A stretch of DNA of 64,000 nucleotides, taken from NCBI GenBank assembly GCA_030603495.1, contig JAUVXR010000013.1, forward strand, positions 1 through 64,000. Direction: 5' to 3'. The position numbers and the translations under genes are program-made. The notes beneath the pieces are model-generated. The model saw nothing but the letters and a program-made list of their open reading frames with translations, was not told the DNA's origin and made no database searches. This document shows, piece by piece, positions 25,998 to 34,355 of this stretch (the first letter of the stretch is position 1; every line of letters starts with the position of its first letter). The stretch is from a bacterium. Lineage in GTDB: Bacteria > Armatimonadota > Zipacnadia > Zipacnadales > Zipacnadaceae.

Positions 25998-28250
25998 TTG
26001 CAGTTTACTAGTTTTGAGTCAACCATCCTGTGGGTAGTAATCGCCAGCGGCATCCTCGGCGTCCTGTACGCGCTGTATCTGAGGAAGAGCGTCCTGGCGC
26101 AAGACCCGGGCACCGAGAAGATGCAGGAGATCGGTGCGCAGATTCGGGAGGGTGCCTACGCCTACCTGAGCCGCCAGTTCAAGACCATCGCCTGGCTGGT
26201 CATCATCCTGGTTGTGCTACTGAGCCTCAGCGGCATACGCGGAGGCGCAGGCACCGCACTGGGCCGCGGCCTGGCCTTCCTACTGGGCTGTCTGGGCTCG
26301 GGCCTGACCGGGTATATCGGCATGACCCTGGCGGTGCGCGCCAACACCCGTTGCACCGCGGCGGCGCGCACCAGTATCAGCGATGCCCTCTCCATCGCGT
26401 TCCGGGCTGGTGGAGTGACTGGTATGTTCACCGTTACCATGGGCCTGCTCGGCGCGACGGTTCTGTTCATGATCTACAAGCAACACGCCACCGAGGTGCT
26501 ACTGGGCTTCGGCTTCGGGGGTAGTCTGCTGGCCCTGTTTATGCGGGTGGGCGGCGGTATCTACACCAAAGCCGCCGACGTCGGCGCCGACCTGGTCGGC
26601 AAGCTCGAAGCCGGCATCCCCGAGGATGACCCGCGCAACGCGGCAGTCATCGCTGATAACGTGGGTGATAACGTCGGCGACTGCGCGGGAATGGCTGCTG
26701 ACATCTTCGAGTCGTACGAGGTGACCCTGGTCGCCTCGATGATCCTGGCCCTGGCTCATTTCCAGGACGATCCTCGGAAGGCGACGGTATGGATCGTCTT
26801 TCCGCTGATCGTCCGGGCCATTGGGGTCATCACCTCGATGGTCGGTATCTGGATCGTAAAGATGCGCAGCGACCAGGAACACCCCATGGCCTGCATCACG
26901 CGGGGTGTGGTCTGGTCGGCTGTGCTGTCGGCCATTGGCTTCTTCATCGTCGCACAGAGTTACGTGACCTCCTCGCATGACGGGATGAAGCTGTTCTGGG
27001 CTACTGTCTCGGGCCTGGTACTGGCCATCGCCATCTACAAACTGACCGAGTACTACACCTCCCACAGTTTCAGACCAGTCAAAACAATCGCTCACTCTAC
27101 CCAGACCGGAAGCGCCACCACCATCCTGACCGGCTTTGCCGAAGGCCTGGAAGGCTCGGTCTGGGCACTGATCGTCATCTGTGGCTCGATCTTCGCCTCG
27201 GTTGTGATCTTCGCCGGCGGCAGCACCGTAGATATTCTCTACGGGGTGTCGCTGTGCGGCCTGGGTATGCTGACCACCACTGGGGTCATCATCTCCATGG
27301 ATACATTCGGGCCGGTTGTGGACAATGCCCAGGGCATCTCGGAGATGGCGCAAGTTGAGGAGGCCACCGATGCCGTGGAGCTACTCGATGCGGTCGGTAA
27401 CACCACCAAAGCCGCGACTAAAGGTATAGCCATAGCTTCGGCGGTCATCGCCGCAATAGCGCTATTCGGCTCTTACTTGTCGAAGATTGCTCAGGTGGGT
27501 GGCGGCGGCGCAGCCAGTGAGGCGGTCAGCATCAAGGCTTTGGCGCAGTTGCAGGGCAGCCTATCTGTGGATGACCCCAGGGTCTTCATTGGCTTGCTGA
27601 TTGGCGGGGCTATGCCGCTGCTGTTCAGCTCGATGACTATCCGTGCAGTAAGTCGGGCTGCTTTCCAGATCATTAACGAGGTACGGCGCCAGTTCCGGGA
27701 GATTCCGGGCCTGATGGAGGGCACAGCGATGCCGGAGTCGGCGAAGGTGGTTGACATCTGCACCGCCTCGGCGCTGCGCGAGCTGGTCGCACCGGCACTG
27801 CTGGCGATTCTCAGCCCGATCATCGTGGGCGCCTTGTTCGGCTGGGCGGCGCTGGGCGGGTTCCTGGCCGGCATCATCGTCGTCGGCCAGCTCCTGGCGG
27901 TGTTGCTATGTGACGCCGGTGGGGCCTGGGATAACGCCAAGAAACTGATCGAAGACGGAGCCTACGGCGGTAAGGGTAGCGACGCGCACACGGCAGCAGT
28001 AGTTGGCGATACGGTCGGTGATCCGTTCAAGGATACCGCCGGCCCCGCGCTTAACCCGCTGCTGAAGGTAATGAACATGGTGGCGTTGCTGGTGGTGCCG
28101 TTCATTGCTATGTACCAGTATACCTCCGGGCTGTACATCATTGGTGTGGTTCTGGCGGTTGTAGTCGCCATAGCGCTGATAATAAGCAAAGGTGAGTCCC
28201 AGGAATTGCCGGATACGCAGCAGGCGCTGGACGACGAAGGGGCAGCCTAA
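25998..28250 (+). CDS. hppA: K+-independent membrane-bound proton-pumping pyrophosphatase
   Basis: The roughly 750-aa protein starts at TTG 25998, chosen because AAGGAGG (25983-25989) lies 8 nt upstream; the frame is open back to 25947. It couples pyrophosphate hydrolysis to proton export across the membrane with about 16 helices. Substrate motifs are present: KAADVGADLVGKLEAGIPEDD, NVGDNVGDCAGMAADIFE and the C-terminal DTVGDPFKDTAGP. The GNTTKAATKG stretch carries Lys where K+-dependent (including Na+-pumping) enzymes have Ala, so this should be the K+-independent H+-pumping type. It ends at a strong terminator. Confidence 0.95.
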   Translation: MQFTSFESTILWVVIASGILGVLYALYLRKSVLAQDPGTEKMQEIGAQIREGAYAYLSRQFKTIAWLVIILVVLLSLSGIRGGAGTALGRGLAFLLGCLGSGLTGYIGMTLAVRANTRCTAAARTSISDALSIAFRAGGVTGMFTVTMGLLGATVLFMIYKQHATEVLLGFGFGGSLLALFMRVGGGIYTKAADVGADLVGKLEAGIPEDDPRNAAVIADNVGDNVGDCAGMAADIFESYEVTLVASMILALAHFQDDPRKATVWIVFPLIVRAIGVITSMVGIWIVKMRSDQEHPMACITRGVVWSAVLSAIGFFIVAQSYVTSSHDGMKLFWATVSGLVLAIAIYKLTEYYTSHSFRPVKTIAHSTQTGSATTILTGFAEGLEGSVWALIVICGSIFASVVIFAGGSTVDILYGVSLCGLGMLTTTGVIISMDTFGPVVDNAQGISEMAQVEEATDAVELLDAVGNTTKAATKGIAIASAVIAAIALFGSYLSKIAQVGGGGAASEAVSIKALAQLQGSLSVDDPRVFIGLLIGGAMPLLFSSMTIRAVSRAAFQIINEVRRQFREIPGLMEGTAMPESAKVVDICTASALRELVAPALLAILSPIIVGALFGWAALGGFLAGIIVVGQLLAVLLCDAGGAWDNAKKLIEDGAYGGKGSDAHTAAVVGDTVGDPFKDTAGPALNPLLKVMNMVALLVVPFIAMYQYTSGLYIIGVVLAVVVAIALIISKGESQELPDTQQALDDEGAA

Positions 28251-28282
28251 GCGATAGATAGTCGTCAAGGTGATCGTTGTGC

Positions 28283-28318
28283 AAACGGAGCCAGCGAATT
28301 CTCTGGCTCCGTTTCTTG
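28283..28318 (+). terminator. terminator after hppA
   Basis: AAACGGAGCCAG (28283-28294) pairs with CTGGCTCCGTTT (28303-28314) and is followed by CTTG. The 12-bp stem is strong and the T-tract short. Confidence 0.75.
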
Positions 28319-28510
28319 TGATGTTTAAAGAATGGTCTCTCGGCTGCCAATAGTCAATATGAGCACGGGGCACCAGTACTCGGCAGATGAGAGGCGAACT
28401 CGAACACGTGTTGGGCTCTGTAGCACAGCCGGCAGGCTGAGCAGACGAGGTGGCTCCGGCTATCGCCAAGTCATAGACCAAGGGGGGACGTGGAATGAAT
28501 GGTGATCTGA

Positions 28511-29215
28511 ATGCCCTCCCGAATCCTACTAGTGGACGACGACAGGCAATTCGGCCAGTCGGTGCGGTTAGCCCTGGAGGATAGCGACTATCTGGTTACG
28601 GTCGCCCACACCGGGGCGCAGGGCTGGCGCTATTTTGCCGATCGTAGTTTCAGTCTAATATTGCTTGATCTTATGCTGCCGGACGTTGATGGGTTGGACC
28701 TCTGCGGGCGGCTGCGGGCAGCAAGTATGATCCCCATACTAGTGACCTCGGCCCGTCAGGACCAGGGCGACCGGATGGCGGCGCTGGAGCTGGGCGCTGA
28801 CGGATATCTGCCCAAGCCCTTCGACCTACGGGAGTTGCAGGCGCGGATAGCTGCCTCTCTGCGCCGCGCGGGCGCCCCGTGGTCGGACCAGCCGGGCCTT
28901 CAGACAATGCAGGCCAACGGGGTGCGCCTGGATATGGCGGCCCGGCGCGTATGGGTCAATGACGTGCCTATCAACCTGACGCCTAAGGAGTTTGATTTGC
29001 TTGGAGCGCTGATGAGCAATGTCGGGCACGTCTGGCGGTCGGAAGAGCTGCTGTGGCGTGTGTGGGGCTACGACAAGGCCATCCAAACCCGGACTCTTAG
29101 TGTCCACGTCGGGCGGCTACGCGCTAAGATCGAAGATGACTCCGCCCGACCGGAGCGCATCGTAACCGTGCCGGGTGTGGGCTATAAGTTTGTGGACTTG
29201 GACTTAGCGGCTTAG
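28511..29215 (+). CDS. OmpR/PhoB-family response regulator
   Basis: The 234-aa protein has a receiver domain (1-120) with acidic pocket DDD (9-11), phospho-acceptor Asp in LILLDLMLPDVDG (~54), Thr/Ser in LVTSAR and Lys in YLPKPFD. A winged-helix DNA-binding domain follows (about 135-230) with LTPKEFDLLGALMSN, WRSEELLWRVWG, the TRTLSVHVGRLRAKIE recognition region and VPGVGYKF. No kinase is encoded beside it, so it is an orphan; the cytosolic kinase at 18924 is a candidate partner. The ribosome site is weak. Confidence 0.93.
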   Translation: MPSRILLVDDDRQFGQSVRLALEDSDYLVTVAHTGAQGWRYFADRSFSLILLDLMLPDVDGLDLCGRLRAASMIPILVTSARQDQGDRMAALELGADGYLPKPFDLRELQARIAASLRRAGAPWSDQPGLQTMQANGVRLDMAARRVWVNDVPINLTPKEFDLLGALMSNVGHVWRSEELLWRVWGYDKAIQTRTLSVHVGRLRAKIEDDSARPERIVTVPGVGYKFVDLDLAA

Positions 29216-29269
29216 CGCCTGCGCTATCTACTGCTGCCAAGTGGGTCAGGACTCTGAACGGCCTTATGC

Positions 29270-30691
29270 TCAAATATCTGCGCGTGGTTCCAGCAGGTCG
29301 AAACTGTCCAGAATCTCGGGTACATGGACGGGTACCGCCAGCCGCTCTCTTATGCCCTCGGCCAGGGCTAAAGCCGCCTGCTCTTCGCCGTGTGTGCAAA
29401 AGATCGCCTCAGCGCCGCTGCCAACTGCCTCAGCCCACGCCAGTAGCTCGTCGCGGTCGGCATGTGCGGAAAAGCCGTCGAGCATCTCCACGCGGCACCG
29501 CACTTTGTGATGCTCCCTGGGGAATATGGTCACATAGCGGGCACCCTCCAGAATCCGCCGGCCTAACGTTCCCGCAGCCTGATAACCGGCGAACAGCAAT
29601 GTGTCTTGGCGGCGGCGGAGATGGTGGCGCAGATGGTGACGGATGCGACCGCCCGTGCACATTCCGCTGGCCGAAATGATTACGCAGGGATCAGTGAAGT
29701 CGTTGATGGCCATCGAAGCCTCCCGGCTGCGGCAAATCTTCAGTTGCGGGAAGCTGAAGGGCGAATTGCCCGACCGAATCAGCTCATTCATCTCTTCGTC
29801 AAAACACTCGGGGTGGCGCCGGAATATCTCCGTGGCATCAATGGCCATCGGGCTATCCACGAAAACAGGAATCTCGGGAATCCGTCCGGCCCGGAGCAAG
29901 TTGGCCAGTTCATACAAGACTGCCTGGGTCCGGCCGACGGCAAATGCCGGAATGATCACCTGCCCGCCCTGGGCTATCGTCCGTTCGACGATTTCTTCGA
30001 ACCGGGCCACGGTCTCCGCGTATGGGTCGTGGTGGCGGTCGCCATAGGTTGACTCGATCAAGACGATGTCGCCTGGCTCGGGTAGTTGCGGATCACGCAC
30101 AATCGGCTGGCCCAGGCTGCCCAAATCACCGGAAAAGATCAGCTTGCGTTCCCGGCCGGCTGCAGTTACCCAAACCTCTATCGAGGCCGCGCCCAGGATG
30201 TGACCGGCATCGCGGAAGCGTACGCTCAGCCCCCGGGCCAACTCTTCGGTGCGGTTGTAGGGCACACTTCGGAAGGCGCGCAGGCACTTGTGGACATCCT
30301 CGACCGTATAGAGAGGCAGAGGGGGTGGGCCGTGGCGGCCGTGCTTGCGCCACTTCTTCAGGTCAAAGGCGGCGTCCTCTTCCTGGATCTCGGCACTGTC
30401 CAGCAGCATCAACTCACACAGGTCGGCGGTGCCGGGGGTGGTGATCACCTCGCCGCGGAAGCCCATGGCGACTAAGCGGGGCAGCAAGGCACTGTGGTCA
30501 ATGTGGGCATGGGTGAGCAGCACCCAGTCCAGCTCGGCGATGTCGAAGCCGAAGTCACGGCGATTCTGCCCACGGGGATGATCCTGGCCCTGGTACAGGC
30601 CACAATCCACCAGGAACTGGCCGGCTGGTGTGTCCACGTGATACATCGAGCCGGTGACTTGGCGGGCGGCACCCAGAATCTGTAGTCGCAT
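29270..30691 (-). CDS. beta-CASP metallo-beta-lactamase-fold ribonuclease
   Basis: The 473-aa protein combines an MBL core with a beta-CASP insert, the CPSF73/Ysh1-like layout of bacterial enzymes such as Thermus TTHA0252. Motifs are LTHAHIDHSALLP (motif 2, ~57-69), DAGHILGAAS (motif 3), LIESTYGDR (motif 4), IPAFAVGRTQ (beta-CASP entry), ISASGMCTGGRI and GFSAHADRDELL (C-terminal His motif). Such enzymes cut or trim RNA endo- or exonucleolytically. The gene lies 17 bp downstream of the LOG-like gene in the same direction, and converges on the response regulator. Confidence 0.9.
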   Translation of the reverse strand: MRLQILGAARQVTGSMYHVDTPAGQFLVDCGLYQGQDHPRGQNRRDFGFDIAELDWVLLTHAHIDHSALLPRLVAMGFRGEVITTPGTADLCELMLLDSAEIQEEDAAFDLKKWRKHGRHGPPPLPLYTVEDVHKCLRAFRSVPYNRTEELARGLSVRFRDAGHILGAASIEVWVTAAGRERKLIFSGDLGSLGQPIVRDPQLPEPGDIVLIESTYGDRHHDPYAETVARFEEIVERTIAQGGQVIIPAFAVGRTQAVLYELANLLRAGRIPEIPVFVDSPMAIDATEIFRRHPECFDEEMNELIRSGNSPFSFPQLKICRSREASMAINDFTDPCVIISASGMCTGGRIRHHLRHHLRRRQDTLLFAGYQAAGTLGRRILEGARYVTIFPREHHKVRCRVEMLDGFSAHADRDELLAWAEAVGSGAEAIFCTHGEEQAALALAEGIRERLAVPVHVPEILDSFDLLEPRADI

Positions 30692-30708
30692 AGCAGGCTT
30701 GCTCCCTA

Positions 30709-31293
30709 TTAGATCGTGGTTCGTGGCCCGAGATAGGCGGTGCCCGCGGCTATGCGTCGTTCATGGCACGCCACGGCCTTTTCCACCAGCGCTGCCGGCT
30801 CGGTTTCGTAGATAATCTCCGCTCCGGTCTCCTTGTCTATCACCCTAAGAACTTCTGGCAGGTGGTCGGCGATGCCCCCGGTGCCCTGGAGCACAGCGAT
30901 GACCTTGCCCTCGTCGTAGGCGATGGCAAACTCACCCAGGGTCCCCGAGCGTCCGCCCACGATGGCCACGATATCGCAGCTCCTGATGGTGGTTATCTCC
31001 CGTCCCATCAGCCCGCTGCCAGTGAAGATAATGATGTCGTACTCCTCGTAGGGAGACAGGTATCGCTTGCGGTGTTCGTCAAGCCCTAATGCCGGGGAAA
31101 TGCCCACGACCAGGCCCCCTTGCTGTCGGGCGCCCAATACAGCCTGGTGAGGCAGGCCCGGGCAAGCACCAGTGAGGATAATGCAGTTGTGGTCGGCAAT
31201 CTGTTCGCCCAGTCTGAAGCTTTGGTCCATAATCGTAGGGACGAATTCGCCCCCGGCTGAGCCCATTACGCCGAACTTGGTTCGAATGACCAA
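30709..31293 (-). CDS. LOG-like Rossmann-fold protein (TIGR00725-type)
   Basis: The product resembles the lysine-decarboxylase-like/LOG superfamily: GEQIADHNCIILTGACPGLPHQAV, then TGSGLMGREITTIRSCDIVAIVGGRSGTLGEFAIAYDEGK, where the PGGxGTxxE-type motif appears as GGRSGTLGE. Cytokinin LOG enzymes and DprA relatives share this fold. The TIGR00725 subgroup with this motif is uncharacterised. The frame is open to 31431, but the family begins near IRTKFGVMG. AAAGGAGGTG lies at about 31303-31294, so a TTG near 31293 is the probable start. The assignment of that start is uncertain. Confidence 0.75.
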   Translation of the reverse strand: MVIRTKFGVMGSAGGEFVPTIMDQSFRLGEQIADHNCIILTGACPGLPHQAVLGARQQGGLVVGISPALGLDEHRKRYLSPYEEYDIIIFTGSGLMGREITTIRSCDIVAIVGGRSGTLGEFAIAYDEGKVIAVLQGTGGIADHLPEVLRVIDKETGAEIIYETEPAALVEKAVACHERRIAAGTAYLGPRTTI

Positions 31294-31460
31294 GCACCTC
31301 CTTTTAGCAGGAACAGCCAGTAGCGCTCCTACCAATGTGTAGAATAATCCTTCTCCGTTGACCACCCGCAGACCTCCCCAGGGACTCCAGACACGGCGGC
31401 CCGTTGAGCCGCGGGTAAACTTTATCAGCAAAATGCCGATATAGGGAAGGCCGGAGAACG

Positions 31461-31489
31461 TTACACCGGTGCGGTAAGCGTATTAGAAT
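31461..31489 (+). promoter_or_regulatory. promoter for the hybrid kinase
   Basis: TTACAC (31461-31466), 17 bp and TAGAAT (31484-31489) precede the gene by about 50 bp. The match is moderate in both boxes. Confidence 0.5.
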
Positions 31490-31537
31490 GCGCGTGCTGG
31501 CCTCGAAGGTTGGGGGGTTCCGCTGAAAGCAGAGCTG

Positions 31538-33040
31538 ATGCTCACCAGTGACAAAGACCCGCAGGAAGGCCCGCTGGGCGACCCCAGTACGGTAGCGCGG
31601 CTCCTGCTCGCGTGCCCCGATGCTCTGATGCTGGTAGATGAGCGTCGCAACATCCAGTATGCTAATAGTGCTGCGGTGCAGGTCACTGGCTACGACTACG
31701 ACGAGCTGATCGGCCTGAACGTGGCTGAACTGGTGCCGGCGGAGATGCAGCAGTGGCTCGAGGAAACCGCAGAGAAGGTTAACCAGATTGCGAAGGTGAG
31801 CTGTGTAGCCGGCAAGACACGACGGCAGGATGGCACGGTGGTACCGGTAGAGGTATCAATCAGCAAGGTGGCGACCGACGAAGGCCCAATCTATATGATT
31901 ATCGGCCGGGAAACAGCCCACCTGGTCCATCTCTCTGAAGAGGCCTTGCACGCCGAGCACCTGCGGGCGCTGGGCGAAATTGCCATGGGCATAGCCCACG
32001 ACTTCCGTAACCTACTCGCTGCTATACTGGGGCGTAGCCAGTTGCTGCTGATGAAGACTGCCGATCCTCAGATGTGCGAGGCGCTTGAGACTATCGAAAA
32101 AGCAGCTTTGGACGGAGCGGAGACGGTCAACAGGATCATGCGCTGCGGCAGACCGGCGCAGGGCGAGCCCGAATTCGTCCCCCTTGACCTCAACCAAATA
32201 CTCGGGGAAGTCATTGACAACACTCGTTCTCGCTGGCTGCACCAGCCGCAGCGTGAGGGTAAGTGCATTGACCTGGAGACGCACCTGACCGCCCTGCCAC
32301 CGACGGAGGGTAACGCGGCTGGACTGCGCCAGTTCTTCACCAATCTGATAATGAACGCCTGTGATGCCATGCCCGACGGCGGCAGGATCACGGTGAGCAC
32401 CCGACCGGGCCCGACCAGTGCAACCGTTACCATCTCCGATACCGGCAGCGGAATGACACCGGAGGTGCGGGAGCGGATATTTGACTCTTTCTTCACGACC
32501 AAAAAGAGTGGCAGTCTGGGGCTGGGGCTGGCGCTGGGCAAGGACCTAGTGCACCGGCATGGCGGCGAGATCACGGTAGACAGCAGCGCAGGCGAAGGCA
32601 CAGCCTTCACTGTGACATTACCGCGCAGCGAGCAGGTCGTCGCGGAGATACCGAGTGAGCCGTCGCTGCCGCCGGCTACTACACAGTCCGCGCGTATCCT
32701 GGTGGTTGATGACGAATCAGTGCTGTGCGAGCTACTGCGGGAGACCGTTGTTTCACTGGGGCACGAGGTTAACATGGCGTCGTGTGGTGAGGAGGCACTT
32801 CAACTGCTCAACCTCCAGCGCTACGATGTAGTAATAACAGATCTGGGCATGCCGGGTATTCCCGGCTCGAGGGTGGCACAGGCCGCTAAACAAGCTTCGC
32901 CGGACACTCACGTCGTACTGCTCACCGGCTGGGATAACCCGCTCAGCCCGGTGCAGAACAAGTATGTGGATCAGATCTTGATCAAGCCGGTCTCCGTGGC
33001 CGACCTGGGCGCTGCCATTGAGGCTGGTGTGGCCGCTTAG
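31538..33040 (+). CDS. PAS-containing hybrid sensor histidine kinase/receiver
   Basis: The 500-aa cytosolic protein has a PAS domain (about 17-125), a HisKA-like helix pair with His154 in GIAHDFRNLLAAILGR (the HDFxN form typical of NtrB-like and hybrid kinases), an ATPase domain with N box NLIMNACDAM, DTGSGM and GLGLALGKDLV, and a C-terminal receiver (385-498) with Asp391/392, phospho-acceptor Asp435 (VVITDLGMPG), Thr463 and Lys483. The fused receiver lacks an output domain, so phosphate may be passed on or used for autoregulation. A separate promoter precedes it. Confidence 0.93.
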   Translation: MLTSDKDPQEGPLGDPSTVARLLLACPDALMLVDERRNIQYANSAAVQVTGYDYDELIGLNVAELVPAEMQQWLEETAEKVNQIAKVSCVAGKTRRQDGTVVPVEVSISKVATDEGPIYMIIGRETAHLVHLSEEALHAEHLRALGEIAMGIAHDFRNLLAAILGRSQLLLMKTADPQMCEALETIEKAALDGAETVNRIMRCGRPAQGEPEFVPLDLNQILGEVIDNTRSRWLHQPQREGKCIDLETHLTALPPTEGNAAGLRQFFTNLIMNACDAMPDGGRITVSTRPGPTSATVTISDTGSGMTPEVRERIFDSFFTTKKSGSLGLGLALGKDLVHRHGGEITVDSSAGEGTAFTVTLPRSEQVVAEIPSEPSLPPATTQSARILVVDDESVLCELLRETVVSLGHEVNMASCGEEALQLLNLQRYDVVITDLGMPGIPGSRVAQAAKQASPDTHVVLLTGWDNPLSPVQNKYVDQILIKPVSVADLGAAIEAGVAA

Positions 33041-33086
33041 ACGATCACTGCTGGGGCCGCCGACCGGCCACTGAGCCAGCCACTAA

Positions 33087-33124
33087 CAAAAAGGAGCCGT
33101 CACGCCACTAGCGTAACAGCTCCT
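33087..33124 (-). terminator. terminator of the cold-shock gene
   Basis: On the minus strand a 14-bp stem with two G-U pairs (33124-33111 with 33105-33092) is followed by TTTTTG. It lies about 110 bp past the csp stop, between convergent genes. Confidence 0.75.
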
Positions 33125-33237
33125 CAGTTGCGGCAGCAGAGTATCCTGCTACTTAGGCTTTGCGTCTGCCGGTGGTGGTCACCTGCACCGCTAACTCGGT
33201 GGCCAAGGCGACGCCACCCCCGGCTAGGGTAACTTAG

Positions 33238-33477
33238 CTACCACGTGCTCTGTTCGGCGTCATTCCCTGCAGCGGCTTGAATGATCACCACGTTAGCAGC
33301 GCGTGGGCCTTTGTTATCCTCTTCGATGTCGAATTCGACGACCGCACCCTCGCCGAGGGTGCGATAGCCTTCACCGCTGATGGAAGAGTAGTGTACGAAC
33401 ACGTCCTCACCATCATCGCGTTCAATGAAGCCGTAACCCTTGGCATCATTGAACCATTTGACTGTACCGGTTGGCAT
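33238..33477 (-). CDS. cold-shock protein (CspA family)
   Basis: The 79-aa single cold-shock domain binds single-stranded RNA/DNA as a nucleic-acid chaperone. RNP1 (KGYGFI, 13-18) and RNP2 (VFVHYS, 26-31) are intact, followed by [27 protein letters not shown] sits 8 nt before ATG 33477. The inferred promoter at 33605-33633 gives a long leader of about 120 nt, as is usual for cold-inducible csp mRNAs. It ends with a short acidic tail of about 12 residues beyond the domain. Confidence 0.97.
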   Translation of the reverse strand: MPTGTVKWFNDAKGYGFIERDDGEDVFVHYSSISGEGYRTLGEGAVVEFDIEEDNKGPRAANVVIIQAAAGNDAEQSTW

Positions 33478-33604
33478 ACGAACAACCTCCGTCCTTCATG
33501 GGATTTACGCCAGTCCTGCCGTACAGCCCAAAGGCCTATGGAGGATTGTCCATACGGCACCTCGGAACAGCAAATGACAAGGTCTGGCAAAACGAACAAT
33601 GTAA

Positions 33605-33633
33605 AGTATACAGCAAATCGTCAAACAACACAA
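33605..33633 (-). promoter_or_regulatory. probable promoter of the cold-shock gene
   Basis: On the minus strand TTGTGT (33633-33628), 17 bp and TATACT (33610-33605). The -10 box is good and the -35 weak. The distance to the ATG implies a leader of about 120 nt. Confidence 0.5.
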
Positions 33634-33742
33634 GGCCCTAATCAATGTATGACTGTTAGGACAAGCTTTTTGTGATCCGAGCCAGCGATGGTAGAATCTG
33701 CCGATGTGAGGATTCCCCTTTCCCAGCAGCGTGGTGGGTGGC

Positions 33743-33771
33743 TTGACCACGGCAGCGGTATTTGCTATAGT
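33743..33771 (+). promoter_or_regulatory. promoter of the stand-alone bS18 gene
   Basis: TTGACC (33743-33748), 17 bp and TATAGT (33766-33771). Transcription would start near 33778. The roughly 70-nt leader contains a GCCCC/GGGGC hairpin with a CCG at its loop base (about 33796-33813). Confidence 0.7.
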
Positions 33772-33850
33772 GGGGCGGTAAGCAAGCCGTAGCAGGCCCC
33801 GACAACCAGGGGCATTTGTTAATAGATTGTTCATGAGGAGCAATGCATAG

Positions 33851-34084
33851 GTGCGAAATCACTATCGCCATCGCGGGCGCAAACGAGGCTGCCAGTTTTG
33901 CGCTGAGCCAACGCGGCATGTTATTGACTACAAGAACGTCCGGCTGTTAGAGAGATTTGTGGACGAGCAGGGACGGATCCGCAAGTCAGGCAAGACTGGT
34001 GCGTGCCGGCGCCACCAGAGCCAGCTTGCGCAACAGATCAAGCGAACTCGAGAGATGGCACTGCTTCCTTATACGGCCAGTTAG
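33851..34084 (+). CDS. rpsR: ribosomal protein bS18, cysteine-containing form, outside the rpsF-rplI operon
   Basis: The 77-aa protein is a full-length bS18: RNHYRHRGRKRGCQFCAE, then IDYKNVRLLERFV and the diagnostic end RRHQSQLAQQIKRTREMALL. It binds bS6 and 16S rRNA in the small-subunit platform. Cys14, Cys17 and a third Cys in TGACRRHQ form the zinc-type C+ variant. The start is GTG 33851 with GAGGAG 11 nt upstream. It has its own promoter and no rpsF, ssb or rplI beside it, so it is either a relocated single copy or a second paralogue. Confidence 0.93.
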   Translation: MRNHYRHRGRKRGCQFCAEPTRHVIDYKNVRLLERFVDEQGRIRKSGKTGACRRHQSQLAQQIKRTREMALLPYTAS

Positions 34085-34155
34085 GCTTAGCAGGCAGATC
34101 TGCTGGGCGAAGTTGACGGCAGTGTGCGGACCTACTGTTCGCCAAGTGCTAGGTA

Positions 34156-34269
34156 GTGTCCCAGCCGACGGCGGAACAGTTGGCTGCCATCGCGGGAGGC
34201 TACTGGGGGATTCTTCCCATCGGCTGCTTCCACCCCAATGTGGCCGACTGGTATAACGATGGCCAGTGA
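34156..34269 (+). CDS. possible 37-aa small protein
   Basis: GTG 34156 opens a frame whose product has coding-like content (TAEQLAAIAGGYWGILPIGC then FHPNVADWYNDGQ) and ends at TGA 34267-34269. The ribosome site is poor and I do not recognise it. It lies 70 bp after rpsR and could be cotranscribed, or could be the tail of a lost gene. The rest of 34085-34355 shows no further gene. Confidence 0.25.
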   Translation: MSQPTAEQLAAIAGGYWGILPIGCFHPNVADWYNDGQ

Positions 34270-34355
34270 GACTGGGTACTCGCGCTTAATCGGCGGATAT
34301 TAGCCCAATGATGGCGCGGTCGTGACGTGTCACTGCCGCGCTGATCTATGCCCCT

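Noticed and set aside
33148-33237. A short minus-strand open stretch after the cold-shock gene ending VALATELAVQVTTTGRRKA
   Set aside because: It is preceded by an in-frame stop with no usable start codon, and is only about 23 codons.
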